DNA of 64,000 nucleotides from Chelonoidis abingdonii (lineage: Eukaryota; Chordata; Testudines; Testudinidae): the NCBI RefSeq assembly GCF_003597395.2, contig NC_133782.1, positions 10,830,152-10,894,151 of the forward strand. Reading direction: 5' to 3'. A model generated the notes under the pieces. It saw only the letters and a list, made by a program, of their open reading frames with translations. It did not search any database and was not told the origin of the DNA. Shown piece after piece: positions 1-10,389 of the stretch; the stretch's first letter is position 1; every line of letters begins with the position of its first letter. The position numbers and the translations under genes are program-made.

Positions 1-1915
1 ACAGCCCCAGCCACTCCTTGCAGGGGAAGAGGAAATCCTGTCCTCCCCTCCTTCCAGCCCAGCCGGGACTAGCAGCAGATCCCACCGCCTGCTCTTGGTG
101 CCTGAAACAATCAATGTACCTGCACAGCTAGGGAGGGGTGTGTAACTGCTTTTGCAGCTTCCCTTTGCTTCTCTGTTAGAAAGTTGTTTTTCTGCAGGGA
201 AACAAAGAAATCTGCTGGGGATATGAATTCTGCACAGAATTCCCCCAGGAGTAAATATTTACTGATATCAGAGGATTTATGTTAGGCCTAATTCATATTT
301 GTGAAGTGAGTTGCGAGATTTAAAATGGAAGGTCCCAGCAAAGTATTAACAATTCTGATCTTTACTCACATGGATGCCTTCCTTCCGCAGACCTGTGCTG
401 ATACATGCTTTGTACTGCACAATAATTTGAACAGATGTTCATATCAGTGTGTCTCACATTGTGGTGCTAAAGATGCCCAAAAGTCCACAAGTGTCACTAA
501 ACTGGGCATAAACAACACCTGAAGTTTGTAAGCTTCAGCCACTGAAAACAATGGGACCTGCTAGGCTCTGATCATGTCTGAAAATCTGTCTCAGAAAAAA
601 TATTCTTAACACTTCTGATTTATTAGCTTCTGGTATAAAATGTTCAGATCAGACAGGCATCGCCATGCTATGGAAGATTTTAGTGTGTTTCCCCCTCTTT
701 TTATTCTTTTACTTTTCAATTTTTTCCGAGTAATCTTTTTATTGCTTTCAGAAGAGAAAGTGGAACCATGGAAGGATAAAATTTATGAAGCAATAATAGA
801 AGTAACCTAATACACAGTGTGTCACAATAGAACAGGCAAAAAACTAATCTACATAGTATATTTGTGCTTTCTGTGCACCTACAGTGCCTGTTTGCGTACA
901 AGCATACCTGTACGCTCACAGGGACTGCAGATAAACCATGGGGAAGATCCTGTGGTCTGTACTGGAATGATCTGAATAGTGCTATTGAATTCAATGGACT
1001 CATCGTGTGAGTGAGGGTTTTGCAGGATCAAGCCCAAATACAGCACATCCCCAGGACTGTTAATCAAAGCTGTCAAGAAAGTAAGACCATTTTTTGTTTT
1101 TTATTTTTAATCCTCAATTTAACAAATTAGGTGATGGCTGACGCCATCCAGCTATCCCAGACCAGTGTGTCATTCCATTAGGTTACATTTTGGGTGCATT
1201 TTTCCAGCATTTAACGAATGCCGTCTTGGCATTCTGGCTGGATTTTTGATAAACAATTCTTGTAATATCTGAATGTCTGGGAGCCTATCAATATAGCTAT
1301 TCATAAAATGTTTTGGGTCACAGGCTAAATACATCTTTAAAATCATACTTATTTTCCCAATACTCTCCTTCAAAGAAGTAAACACCCTGGGGAAATGCTA
1401 CTGCAGGCATAATAAAATCTCTCTTTTCCTTACTCCAATTCCACTATATGTTGTTGCATCTATTAAATTAGAATATTTTGGCAGAAATCCAGCAGGATTT
1501 CTGTTGTCTTCAGCTGTTTCCAATGTAGCAAAAATGTCTTAATACATCTGTAAATCCATTGTTTGTTATTGAAGTTTAGATCAGGTTGGCAACTCTTTGT
1601 CTACTTGACAAACATCCCTTCCCACCCCCCTGGTAAGACACACTTGTCAGTCTTTTCAAAGTAGAGAAGCATAATATAACTAAAACAGTATTTTCCCCCA
1701 CCCCGGATAACCATTATATGCAACACAATGGAATAAAATTGGGCTTTTTTTTTCCTGTCCCATTGTCGACAACTTAAATTAATGCTCAGTGCTCTCTTGC
1801 AAGAGACTTCCTTTATACTGTGTCCAGTTCTAAATGGCTATGCATAAAAACCAAGAGCTTCACAGCAAATTGAATACAAATCATACATTTGTAACTGAAT
1901 AAATAGCCTCTATAT
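1..1915. other. No gene seen; partly old repeat
   Basis: No open frame here looks like a conserved protein and none has splice signals worth arguing for. Positions about 1-262 look like a dispersed repeat (the motif GAATTCTGCACAGAATTCCC near 224-244 is familiar from reptile repeats, recalled, not searched). About 960-1040 holds a short stretch of the kind seen in an old amniote repeat (a phrase like 'CAATGGACTCATCGTGTGAG'). The rest is AT-rich unique-looking DNA. Confidence 0.5.
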
Positions 1916-2110
1916 CAGGGATCGGCAACCTTTGGCACATGGCTTACCAGGTTAAGCACGCTGGCAGGCTGGGCCAATTTGTTTGCCTGCTGCATCGGCA
2001 GGTTCGAGTGATCGCGGCTCCCACTAGCCGCAGTTCGCTGCTCCAGGCCAATAGGGGCGGTGGGAAGTGGCAGCCAGCACATCCCACAGCCTGGCCTCTA
2101 GGGATGGTGT
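1916..2110 (+). mobile_element. hAT-type non-autonomous element, left part
   Basis: It starts with CAGGGATCGGCAACC, a hAT-like terminal motif. The GC-rich body (about 1950-2090) closely resembles the body of another copy at 8750-8875, including the run around GCCGCAGTTCGCTGCTCC. The right terminus is not recognisable, so this is a 5' fragment or a decayed copy, and the right boundary given is approximate. Two overlapping open frames on opposite strands here are by-products of its composition. Confidence 0.6.
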
Positions 2111-2590
2111 TTGCCAGGCCTCTTTTGTCAATGACTGTAAGTGGGTTATGGTCCACTTCAGCTAACAAAAGATATTAAACTTTTTACACCTGTGAACTAA
2201 GGTCAAAGCTTTCTTCTGTATGTAAGCACATTGACACTCAGGGTATGTCTACACTATGAAATTAGGTTGATTTTATAGAAGTTGGTTTTTAGAAATCAAT
2301 TTTATACAGTCGATTGTGTGTGTCCCCACTAAGTGCGTCCTCACTACCATGGCTAGCATTGACTCACAGAGCGGTGCACTGTGGGAAGCTATCCCACAGT
2401 TTCTACAGTCTCTGCTGCCCATTGGAATTCTGGGTTAAGTTCCCAATCCCTGATGGGGCAAAAACATTGTCGCAAGTGGTTTTGGGTACGTCAGCAGTCT
2501 CCCCTCCCTCCCTCTGTGAAAGCAACTGCAGACAATCATGTTGTGCCTTTTTTCCTGGGTTACCCATGCAAACGCCATAGCACAGCAAGC

Positions 2591-3850
2591 ATGGAGCCTG
2601 CTCAGCTCACTGCTGCTCTTGTGAGCATTGTAAACACCTCGTGCATTATACTGCAGTACGTGCAGAACCTGCCTAAGAGACAGCAGCACCAGGATGAGTG
2701 TGAGGAGGACATAAACACGCACGTTCCTGAAAGCACGGGATATGGCAATTGGGACATCATGGTGGCAATAGGATTGGTTGATACAGTGGAATGCCAATTC
2801 TGGGCCCGGCAGACAAGTACAAACTGGTGGGACCGCATAGTGTTGCAGATATGGGATGATTCCCAGGGGCTACAAAACTTTCACATGCGTAAGGCCACTT
2901 TTCTGGAATTCTGTGAGTTGCTTTCCTCTGCCCTAAAGGGCAGGAATACCAAGATGAGAGCAGCCCTCACAGTTGAGAAGGGAGTGGCAATAGCCCTGTG
3001 GAAGCTTGCAACGCCAGACAGCTACCGGTCAGTCAGGAATCAATTTGGAGTGGGCAAATCTACTGTGGGGGCTGCTGTGATGCAAGTAGCCAAAGCAATC
3101 ATTGAGCTGCTGCTACCAAAGGTAGTGATTCTGGAAAATGTGCAGGTCATAGTGGATGGCTTTGCTGCAATGGGTTTCCCTAACTGTGGTGGGGCGATAG
3201 ATGGAACCCATATCCCTATCTTGGGGACCACCTTGCCAACAAGTACATAAACCACAAGGGGTACTTCTCAATGGTGTTGCAAGCACTGGTGGATCACAAG
3301 GGACGTTTCATCAGCATCAATGTGGGATTGCCGGGAAAGGTGTATGACCCTCACATCTTTAGGAACTCTGGGCTGTTTGAGCAGCTGCAAGAAGGGACTT
3401 ACTTCCCAGACCAGAAAATTACTGTTGGGGATGTTGAAATGCCAATAGTTATTCTTGGAGACCCAGCTTACCCCTTGCTCCCTTGGCTCATTAAGCCATA
3501 CACAGGCAGCCTGGACAGTAGTCAGGAGCAGTTCAACTACAGGCTGAGCAAGTGCAGAATGGTGGTGGAATGTGCCTTTGGATGTTTAAAAGCTCGCTGG
3601 TGCTGTTTACTGACTAGGTTAGACCTCAGCACAACTAATATTTCCATTGTTATTACTGCTTGCTGTGTGCTCCATAATATCTGTGAGAGTAGGGGAGACG
3701 TTTATGGGGGGGTGGAAGGTTGAGGCAAATCATCTGGCTGCCAGTTTGGAACAGCCAGACACCAGGCCAATTAGAAGAGCACAGGTAGGCACGCTGCACA
3801 TCAGAGAGGCTTTGAAAACCAGATTCATGACTGGCCAGGCTATGGTGTGA
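2591..3850 (+). pseudogene. Harbinger DDE transposase (HARBI1-like), frameshifted
   Basis: This encoded a DDE_Tnp_4 family nuclease that cuts and pastes the element together with a Myb-like partner. The likely start is the ATG at 2591 (residues MEPAQLTAALV); the frame is open upstream to 2381, but that part is the element's leader. A helix-turn-helix-like block lies around 2980-3080 (SVRNQFGVGKSTV). The catalytic triad is visible: first Asp in GGAIDGTHIPI (about 3190-3220), second Asp in ILGDPAYPLLPW (about 3450-3485), and Glu in VVECAFGCLKARW (about 3560-3600). The first frame stops at 3250 and coding resumes in another frame near 3262. A second shift lies near 3700, after which the C-terminal tail (EANHLAASLEQP) runs to 3850. 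The usual length is about 400 residues, which fits this span. Confidence 0.88.
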
Positions 3851-3951
3851 CAGTTGTGTGTGTTTCTCTTGATGCAAACCCACCACCTTTGTTGATTTTT
3901 AATTCCCTTTAAGCCAACCATCCTCCCCTTTCGATCACAGCTGGCAAAGGA

Positions 3952-3957
3952 AATAAA
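3952..3957 (+). terminator. Poly(A) signal for transposase gene
   Basis: AATAAA on the plus strand about 100 bp after the end of the transposase frame. It lies 32 bp from an oppositely directed AATAAA (3990-3995), so the two convergent transposon genes share one very short terminator region. Confidence 0.6.
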
Positions 3958-3989
3958 GTCACTATTGTTTTGAAACCATGCATTCTTTC

Positions 3990-3995
3990 TTTATT
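3990..3995 (-). terminator. Poly(A) signal for Myb/SANT gene
   Basis: TTTATT on the plus strand reads AATAAA on the minus strand, about 95 bp downstream of the end of the Myb/SANT-like frame. It pairs with the plus-strand signal at 3952-3957. The same tail-to-tail arrangement recurs in the related element at 23236-23275. Confidence 0.6.
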
Positions 3996-4091
3996 AATTA
4001 AAGAAAGAGAGATATCTGATAAGGTATCCTGGGTGGGGTAGATGAGGAGGGAAGGACAAGGCCACATTGCTTATTGTAGCCACGCTACAAA

Positions 4092-4626
4092 TCAAAACTG
4101 TTTGAATGACCACCTTCTGTTGCTTGGGCCATCCTCTGGAGTGCACTCAGCAGAGGTGCCTTCACCTTCAGGGTCGGGGATCCCATCTTGGGAGGATATT
4201 GGCTCCAGGGTGATGAAAAGGTCCTGCTGCATATTCTCCTCCTCCTCCTCTTCCTCATCCACAAAATCCTCCTCCGTGTTGCATGAGACTCCCCTCTTGC
4301 AGGTGTCCATGGACAGCAGTGAGGTAGTGGTAGGTTCCCCCGCCTAGAATGTCATGCAGCTGATCATAGAAATAGCATGTATGGGGCTCTGACCCAGAAT
4401 GACTGTTTGCCTCCTTTGTCTTTTGGTAGGTTTGCCTGAGGTCCTTGACTTCCATGCAGCACTGCTGTGTGTCCCTTTTGTAGCCTCTTTCCACATGCCC
4501 TGTGCGATTTTTGTCATATATATTAGCATTTCTGCTTTTTGATCGGAGTTCCGCCTGTACAGATTCTTCTCCCCATACAGCAATCCAAACCAGCATCTCT
4601 CATTTGCGATTCTGGGGGGCCTGCAT
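4092..4626 (-). pseudogene. Harbinger Myb/SANT-like DNA-binding protein, broken
   Basis: This is the second Harbinger gene, whose product helps the transposase enter the nucleus and bind the element ends. From the probable ATG at 4626 the first residues (MQAPQNRK) run into an early stop. A trihelix/Myb-like domain then follows (VWGEESVQAELRS, QQCCMEVKDLRQTYQKTKEAN, CYFYDQLHDILGG). After a frame change near 4300 comes an acidic segment (EEDFVDEEEEEEEN). The order, Myb domain then acidic tail, matches the homologous gene at 24190-24866. It is read convergently to the transposase. The early stop and the frame change make it a pseudogene. Confidence 0.8.
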
Positions 4627-5269
4627 GGTCACCTGTGCAGCTGAGCTCGCCACGCTGACCAAACAGGAAATGAAATTCAAAAGTTTCTGGGGCGTTTCCT
4701 ATGTACCTAGCTAGTGCATCGGAGTTGAAAGTGCTGTCCAGAGCGGTCACATTGGAGCACTCTGGGATAGCTCCCAGAGGCCAATAATGTCAATTTGCGT
4801 CCGCACTACCCCAAATTCGACCCAGCAAGGTCAGTTTTAGCGCTACTTCCCTCGCCGGGGCAGAGTACAGAAGTCGATTTTAAAACCTTTTAAGTTGACG
4901 GAACAGGATTGCTTGTGTAGACGCATCCATTATAAAATCGACCTAACGTGGCTAAATTCGACCTAACCCTGTAGTGTAGACCAGGGCTCACTTTTTATTA
5001 GCACCCACAATGCACACAACACGAGTCTCCAGTTTTGACCATGGTTTTGCAAGAGGTCTGTGTCCATACTCCCTGTGGACAACTTAGTTTTATGCTTACT
5101 ATAACAGTACTTCAGGAATGGGGCTTTTTAATTCCTTCAGTTTCTCAAATTCTTAAGGAGGATTTGCATCCTATGCCCACTGGATATCTTTGCACACCTA
5201 GTGCTCTCTCTCTAGAGCATCTAGTGCTCTCAAGTTGCTGGTTCAGATAGCTAGATTAGGTGCCAATTT

Positions 5270-6245
5270 CCCTACATAGTTCAGTTCCAAGGAATCTTTG
5301 CACCCCCTTCCTTGTCTTTTCAGGCAAGCATATTGATGATGGTCTCAATCTTACTGCGATCTCGCTGTGTTAACTTCTGTCCCTGGTATGTTATTTCAGT
5401 TACATGAAATTCACATTTTTTTTTTTTTGTTTAGCTTTAGCCTGGCATCTTTGGTTCTTTCTAAAGCTGTTCAGAGCCTGTTCAGAGATGGGCTTCTACT
5501 GTTTTTCCCTAGATCAAAACATCATCTAAGTAAACCATCAACAAATTGTTGTATTTTTCTGGTGAAACACCTTAGGTGCCCAACATAACCCAAATGGCAC
5601 TCCGTAGAACCATGTCTTCCAAATATAGACAGACGTTCTCTATTGGTCTAAGGACACCTACCAATGCATCAAGCATGGAAAAATATCTGAGATCAGCCAT
5701 CTCCCCCCAAAAATTTCTTCCCTTGTAGAGGTAGTGGAAAATGTTTCCATCTTACATAATTATTTTAGATCTGAACACCAGGTTAAGGGGTCTGTCCTCC
5801 CCCCTTCACCCGCCATGACCAATAGGCCCACTCAGTTTTTTTTTCTACTTGTCCTAAGATTCTCAGAGCAATGAGCTTATCTAGTTCCTTGTTCAGCTAC
5901 CTTAGGGCGAAGGGCACTTTTCCTAGGGCTTGACACACACTCAATCCAATAATGGATGCTTGTTTCCCTGGTACAATTTGTAATAGCATCTTTTTTTCTA
6001 ATTGATGTACCCATGCATCTATGTCACATATACCTTTAGTGGGATAAGTTCACCACTGCGAACCCTGAGTATTCCCTGTTTCTTTGCCAATACCTGTAGC
6101 TTTTCTTTTAGTGCTAACAATGTTGTTTCTGGCAACACCTTGGCTTATGCACCAGTGACAATTGAAAATTAATAATCATCCTCACGAGCTTTCAGATTGA
6201 TGATCCATTCATCTTCTGCTGCAGTGTTATCTGTTGCTCCTATGA
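5270..6245 (-). mobile_element. Ty3/gypsy pol fragment (reverse transcriptase)
   Basis: The minus strand encodes a decayed reverse transcriptase. A block reading DLRYFSMLDALVG lies at about 5670-5705 and the catalytic YLDD motif (VYLDDVLI) at about 5525-5550. A following stretch ending DARLKLN sits near 5440-5460. Stops and shifts interrupt it, and no LTRs are visible. Sequence up to about 6245 probably belongs to the same element but I could not name its domains. It is a different, more decayed copy from the gypsy element at 12833-17470. Confidence 0.65.
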
Positions 6246-6259
6246 GGAGGTATTCTGTA

Positions 6260-6565
6260 GGGCATGTCTACACAGGGAAGTTAGTACACAGCAAGCTAGG
6301 ATGTGAATTTACAGGACACTAGGTACCTCACACCAGCTCCCCATGTGGACACTGTTACTAAACACATAGTGCCTTGCACATAGTGCATGTTCGGTTAATA
6401 TACTTTAATGTTTATTAAGTTTGAAGTGGATTAAGTGAACATGCACAAAAGCACTTTTAGCATCCAGCAAGAGTGCCTACATGGGGAGTTAGTGGGGAGT
6501 AGCTATAGCACTGTAAATTCACATCTTTGCTTGCTGCACACTAGCTTCCCCACATAGACAAGCCC
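6260..6565. mobile_element. Harbinger-type MITE
   Basis: A 306-bp element with inverted ends: GGGCATGTCTACACAGGGAA on the left and, on the minus strand, GGGCTTGTCTATGTGGGGAA on the right. The similarity extends inward (AGTTAGTACACAGCAAG against GCTAGTGTGCAGCAAG). There is no coding capacity. The target duplication is degraded (GTA on the left, TTA on the right). Its right edge was later hit by the hAT element at 6572. Confidence 0.75.
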
Positions 6566-6571
6566 TTAGTT

Positions 6572-6878
6572 CAGGGGTAGGCAACCTATGGCACGTGTGC
6601 CGAAGGCGGCACATAAGCTGATTTTCAGTGGCACGCTTCCCAGGTCCTGGCCACTGGTCCAGGAGGCATTGCATTTTAATTTAATTTTAAATGAAGCTTC
6701 TTAAACATTTTAAAAACCTTCTTTACTTTACATACAACAATAATTTAGTTGTCTATTATAGACTTATAGAAAGAGACCTTCTAAAAACGTTAAAATGTAT
6801 TACTGGCACGTGAAACCTTAAATTAGAGTGAATAAATGAAGACTCGGCACACCACTTCTGAAAGGTTGCCAACCCCTG
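6572..6878. mobile_element. hAT-type MITE with intact 8-bp target duplication
   Basis: A 307-bp element with terminal inverted repeats CAGGGGTAGGCAACC and GGTTGCCAACCCCTG. It is flanked by the perfect 8-bp duplication CCTTAGTT (6564-6571 and 6879-6886), diagnostic of hAT transposition. The interior is AT-rich and non-coding. The duplicated target contains the end of the neighbouring Harbinger MITE, so this insertion is the younger of the two. Confidence 0.88.
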
Positions 6879-6894
6879 CCTTAGTTCCTTGATA

Positions 6895-7050
6895 CTCTTA
6901 ATATACTAATTATAATATGCTATAATGTATATTCTTACTGAATTTTTCACTCCATGCATCTGATGAAGTGGGTTATAGAATTTATAGCTTATACCCAGAT
7001 AATTTATTAGTCTCTAAAGTGCCACAAAGACTCCTTGTTTTTGCTATGAT
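6895..7050 (+). repeat. Dispersed repeat 3' end (GTTAGTCTNTAARGTGCCAC type)
   Basis: The stretch from CTCCATGCATCTGATGAAGTGG through TTAGTCTCTAAAGTGCCACAAAGACTCC matches the ends of the copies at 9130-9235 and 25440-25545. This is a known kind of reptile interspersed repeat, but I am not certain of its class. All three copies are on the plus strand. It is non-coding. Confidence 0.6.
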
Positions 7051-7321
7051 GCTCGGAGATAGCATGTTAAGCTGTTAGCAACATCTCCTTTCTTCTGCAT
7101 CTGGTTCTGACTGGTTGTACATGGAGCTTCATAGCACCCCACACAGACTGTCTGTCTGGAAACTTTACTCAGCCCTTAAAGGCACTATCCTCAGTACTAC
7201 AATCAGTACAAGTTGCTTGCAGTATAAAAAAGTGTGTTGGGATAAAACTGTATGTGTGGTATACAAGAAGGGCCCTCCTAAAAATGACATGAGGCTTTTT
7301 TTTGTCATTTGTATTTATGGT

Positions 7322-7545
7322 AACGCCTAGAGGCCAAAACCAAAACAGGAACCTAAGCATGCTAGGTTCTGTATATCCACATAGTAAAAATCTGTCTCTG
7401 TCCCAGAACACTTGCATTCTAAATAGACAAAATAAGTAGAGGGTGGGAGAAAGGAAGTATTATCCCCATTTTACAGGTGGGAACTTGGGACACAGAGATG
7501 AAGTGATTTATACAAGATTAGTAAAAAATCTTAAACAAAAATGAG
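7322..7545 (-). repeat. MIR-like old SINE fragment
   Basis: The sequence TATTATCCCCATTTTACAGG followed by GACACAGAGATGAAGTGATT is the reverse complement of the MIR/CORE-SINE 3' half. The preceding part (CACTTGCATTCTAAATAGAC and the phrase about 'AACGCCTAGAGGCC') fits the upstream body of the reptilian form. It is diverged and non-coding. Confidence 0.6.
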
Positions 7546-8699
7546 AGCAGACAAGACGAAAATATACTATAAAGCTCATGAGTTTGGCATCAAGCACAAT
7601 AAATAACTTTCAGCAGTTTTGTGATACAATACACGCAGATCTTTCCAAGATCAATACCACCAGCATACCAAAGCATAACAGGACCAAAACAAAATTAAAC
7701 TTTACTGAGGTAGGTCTGGCAAGAAAACTCAGTCTGGGCCATATTCTGGAGAGACTGTCTCACACCATGTTCCCTGGGGAATGAAACTGGTAGCAGCTTA
7801 AGCTCTTATTAGAGGCCAATTAAAATTGTATACCTACCATATAGCATGCACACAGAATCCAGGCAAGAGGCCCAAATAAACAGAATATCGGAGAAGATAA
7901 CTTCAGTGCAGAAAAATTTCACCAAAAAAACCCCTTATTTGTGCAAAAACATCTTACTATTTTAAAGTAAATAAACATCATTAGAACTATTAAGTCCTTG
8001 AAGAGGAAGAGGGTACAGTGTTCTCTTCCATTGCTTCAGCATCTTTCCTCTCTGTAAAACTACTGATCTTCATTTTATTTGAAGAGGCGCATCTGCTCCG
8101 CACAAACTATAGACAGCATATTAAACTTCAGTGTAATGTCTAGCTCAGCTACTACTTCAGCTGCGAATTCCCTGATGAAGTTATCCTCAGAAGCATTTCA
8201 CTCCTTACAGACAGTTCATCTCAGGATGATACCTGCAGCTCATATCTCTCTCTGACTAAAGCATATTGCCTTTCTCATGAAGCATTTTTTCCTTGTCTTC
8301 TTCCATATCTCTTGAGTAATCAGGAGCCCAAGCAGGAGGTGCTTCAAATTATTGTGGGCTGCCCCTGCATGTCATTAGTATGCTTACACTTGGGGTTGAG
8401 TCTGCTGTAGTTGGAATCATTTCTATTCTCTTATTTTTGTACATTGCATCAGGCACAGAGTGCAAAGGAAAGTATTGTAGGCATAGCTGGTAGCAATGCC
8501 TATAGCTAAGGCGGCTTTATGCTTCCCATTATAAAACACTGGTTTCAGCTACCTACAGCTTTAACTGGTCAAGCTGAAATTTTCCATGCCAGGTGTCTGC
8601 CTCAGGCTGAAATTTTTGGGAATGGTTCAGCTGTTTCTGAGAACTATATTAAGGGGGAAAAAACATAGTTTTGTCCATGTTAAAAAATATATATATAAT
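7546..8699. other. No gene seen
   Basis: AT-rich DNA with short, unsupported open frames. I see no transposon ends, splice-bounded coding blocks or tRNA-like boxes. Confidence 0.45.
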
Positions 8700-8917
8700 T
8701 GAGAAGCTCTAGCGCAAGATTTCTCAAAAGGATCGCCGCTTGTGTAAGGAAAGCCCCTGGTGGGCCGGGCCTGTGTGTTTACCTGCCCCTTCTACAGGTC
8801 CGGCCGATTGCGGCTTCCACTGGCCGCGGATTGCTGCTTCGGGCCAATGGGAGCTGCTGGAAGCGGCGGCCAGTAAGTCCCTCGGCCTGTGCTGCTTTGT
8901 CTTGTCTATTTAAGAAA

Positions 8918-8989
8918 CAAGCCATTCACACTCTTTGTTTAATCAGGATTTGTTTTGCTCAGGATTAAACAAAGACTGTGAATGGCTTG
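8918..8989. repeat. 27-bp inverted repeat (hairpin)
   Basis: Arms 8918-8944 and 8963-8989 are reverse complements with one mismatch (26 of 27), separated by an 18-base loop. The left arm begins CAAGCCATTCACACTC. It lies at the junction between the hAT piece and the dispersed repeat starting near 8985. Confidence 0.85.
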
Positions 8990-9240
8990 CCAACTACAAA
9001 CCAGTTTCTCCTCCCTTGGTTTTCACACCTCAGCTGCTAGAAGAGGGCCTCATCCTCCCTGATTGAACTAACCTCATTATCTCTAGCCTGCTTCTTGCTT
9101 GCCTTGCTTGGCATATATATCCCTGCCCCTGGAATATTTCCACTGCATGCATCCGACGAAGTGGTATCACCACAAAAAGTCATGCTCCAAAAACGTCTGT
9201 TAGTCTATAAGGTGCCACAGAACTTCTTTGCTGTTTACAA
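8985..9240 (+). repeat. Dispersed repeat, copy 1 of 2 full-length
   Basis: Starts GCCAACTACAAACCAGTTTC, continues through CTAGAAGAGGGCCTC and CTAACCTCATTATCTC, and ends with the TTAGTCTATAAGGTGCCACA motif. It aligns over its whole length with 25305-25545 on the same strand. It has no coding capacity and its class is not certain. Confidence 0.7.
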
Positions 9241-9290
9241 ATGACAGTCGCCACCACCACTTCTGAAAGGTTGCTGACCTCTGGCATAGT

Positions 9291-10389
9291 AGATGAATTC
9301 AGCCTAGGGCCAGCACTAACCCTTGGGGAAAAAACCGCTTTTGTTGTTCAGCAGAAACTTCAATTCTTTTCTCCAGAACATTTACAGGGACTACAGCTGC
9401 CATTAATTGTTTAGTGTTTTTCTAAGGACGAAATATGCTGCATGCACATCTACATATAATATATAAGAACATCAGCCCTCTCAAAAAATTACATTATAAA
9501 GAAATCTGACTGTGCTTAAGGGGAGAGGAATGTAAAGTGTATCTCATTTTGCAACAGTTGGTTGATGACTCATAAAACATCAGGATGGTCTGTAAAATCA
9601 TTTACGCAGTGATAAATGTTGGAACATGTTAATAAATATGGCGTTAAGATCTCCTTTAAAGCTTCAGTGAATCTCAGCTAAAACCTGAATGCTACAGAGG
9701 TCCTGCTTAGAGCCTCTCCAACAGCTGCCTGTTTTGATTCTCCAAGAAAACCAGATCCTTCGGCCTGATAAAGGGTTTTTTAGAATTTTGCATATCTTCA
9801 CTTTGGTATTCCAAAAGGCCCATAGATCTTTATCATTTGACCTTGTCATGGCTGAATTATGACAAATTGAATTCCCCTTCCCCTATGGATGTCTTCTTTT
9901 ATTGGAACTATTTACAAGTTACTGTATGTTGTAGAATAGATTACAGGAATAATAAACAAGTAGGAATGCTAAAACTGGAATGAAGTTAATAGTGTGCCTT
10001 GTTGCTGGAGGACTACACATATTGCGGCTCATAAGTTGAGCTTGGCCACGCAGTGATGGGAGTGATTATTCGTTCCTATTACAGGCAACTGGCAAATGAA
10101 GAGACCACATTGGGAGTATGCATTCAGTTTGGGCCTCGCACCCACATTAACAGACAAGGATGTGGACAAATTGGAGGAGATTCCAGCATAGCGCGTGCAA
10201 CAAAAATGATAGGGGGCTGTGGCAATAGTGCTTAATACGCAGATAGAGTGCTGTGAACTGGGCTATTATTTAGTGTCATGGAAGCAGAAGGTGCGGTGGA
10301 ATTGATAGCAGCTCTCAACTACACTGATCTGAGGCGGATTGTCAGGTCTTCCCCATCTGAACTTTTGTACAGATGTATAGTAAATGTTG
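9291..10389. other. No gene seen
   Basis: AT-rich DNA. The short open frames (for example around 9664-9849 minus and 10053-10235 plus) have no recognisable domain or splice context. I see no transposon termini. Confidence 0.45.

Larger units (their letters stand above)
2241..4987 (+). mobile_element. PIF/Harbinger transposon, full length, decayed
   Basis: A 2747-bp element bounded by related 16-bp ends: GGGTATGTCTACACTA on the left and, read inward on the minus strand, GCCCTGGTCTACACTA on the right. It is flanked by the 3-bp target duplication TCA (2238-2240 and 4988-4990), as expected for PIF/Harbinger. The subterminal parts also match in inverted orientation (ATTAGGTTGATTTTATA against ACGTTAGGTCGATTTTATA). 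It carries the two genes typical of the superfamily, facing each other: a DDE transposase on the plus strand and a Myb/SANT-like protein on the minus strand. Both are broken, so the copy is no longer autonomous. Confidence 0.88.
8700..9290 (+). mobile_element. hAT-type element split by a later repeat
   Basis: The GC-rich part at 8740-8875 matches the hAT fragment at 1950-2090. The right-hand end at 9255-9285 (CACCACTTCTGAAAGGTTGC) matches the right end of the hAT MITE at 6850-6870. Between them sit a 27-bp hairpin (8918-8989) and a separate dispersed repeat (about 8985-9240), so the element was interrupted after insertion. The outer boundaries are approximate because the left terminal motif is decayed. 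Confidence 0.6.

Noticed and set aside
2381..2590. An upstream start for the first Harbinger transposase
   Set aside because: The frame is open, but the text is the element's 5' leader, and homologous copies start at an MEPAQ/MDPAL-like methionine, here ATG 2591.
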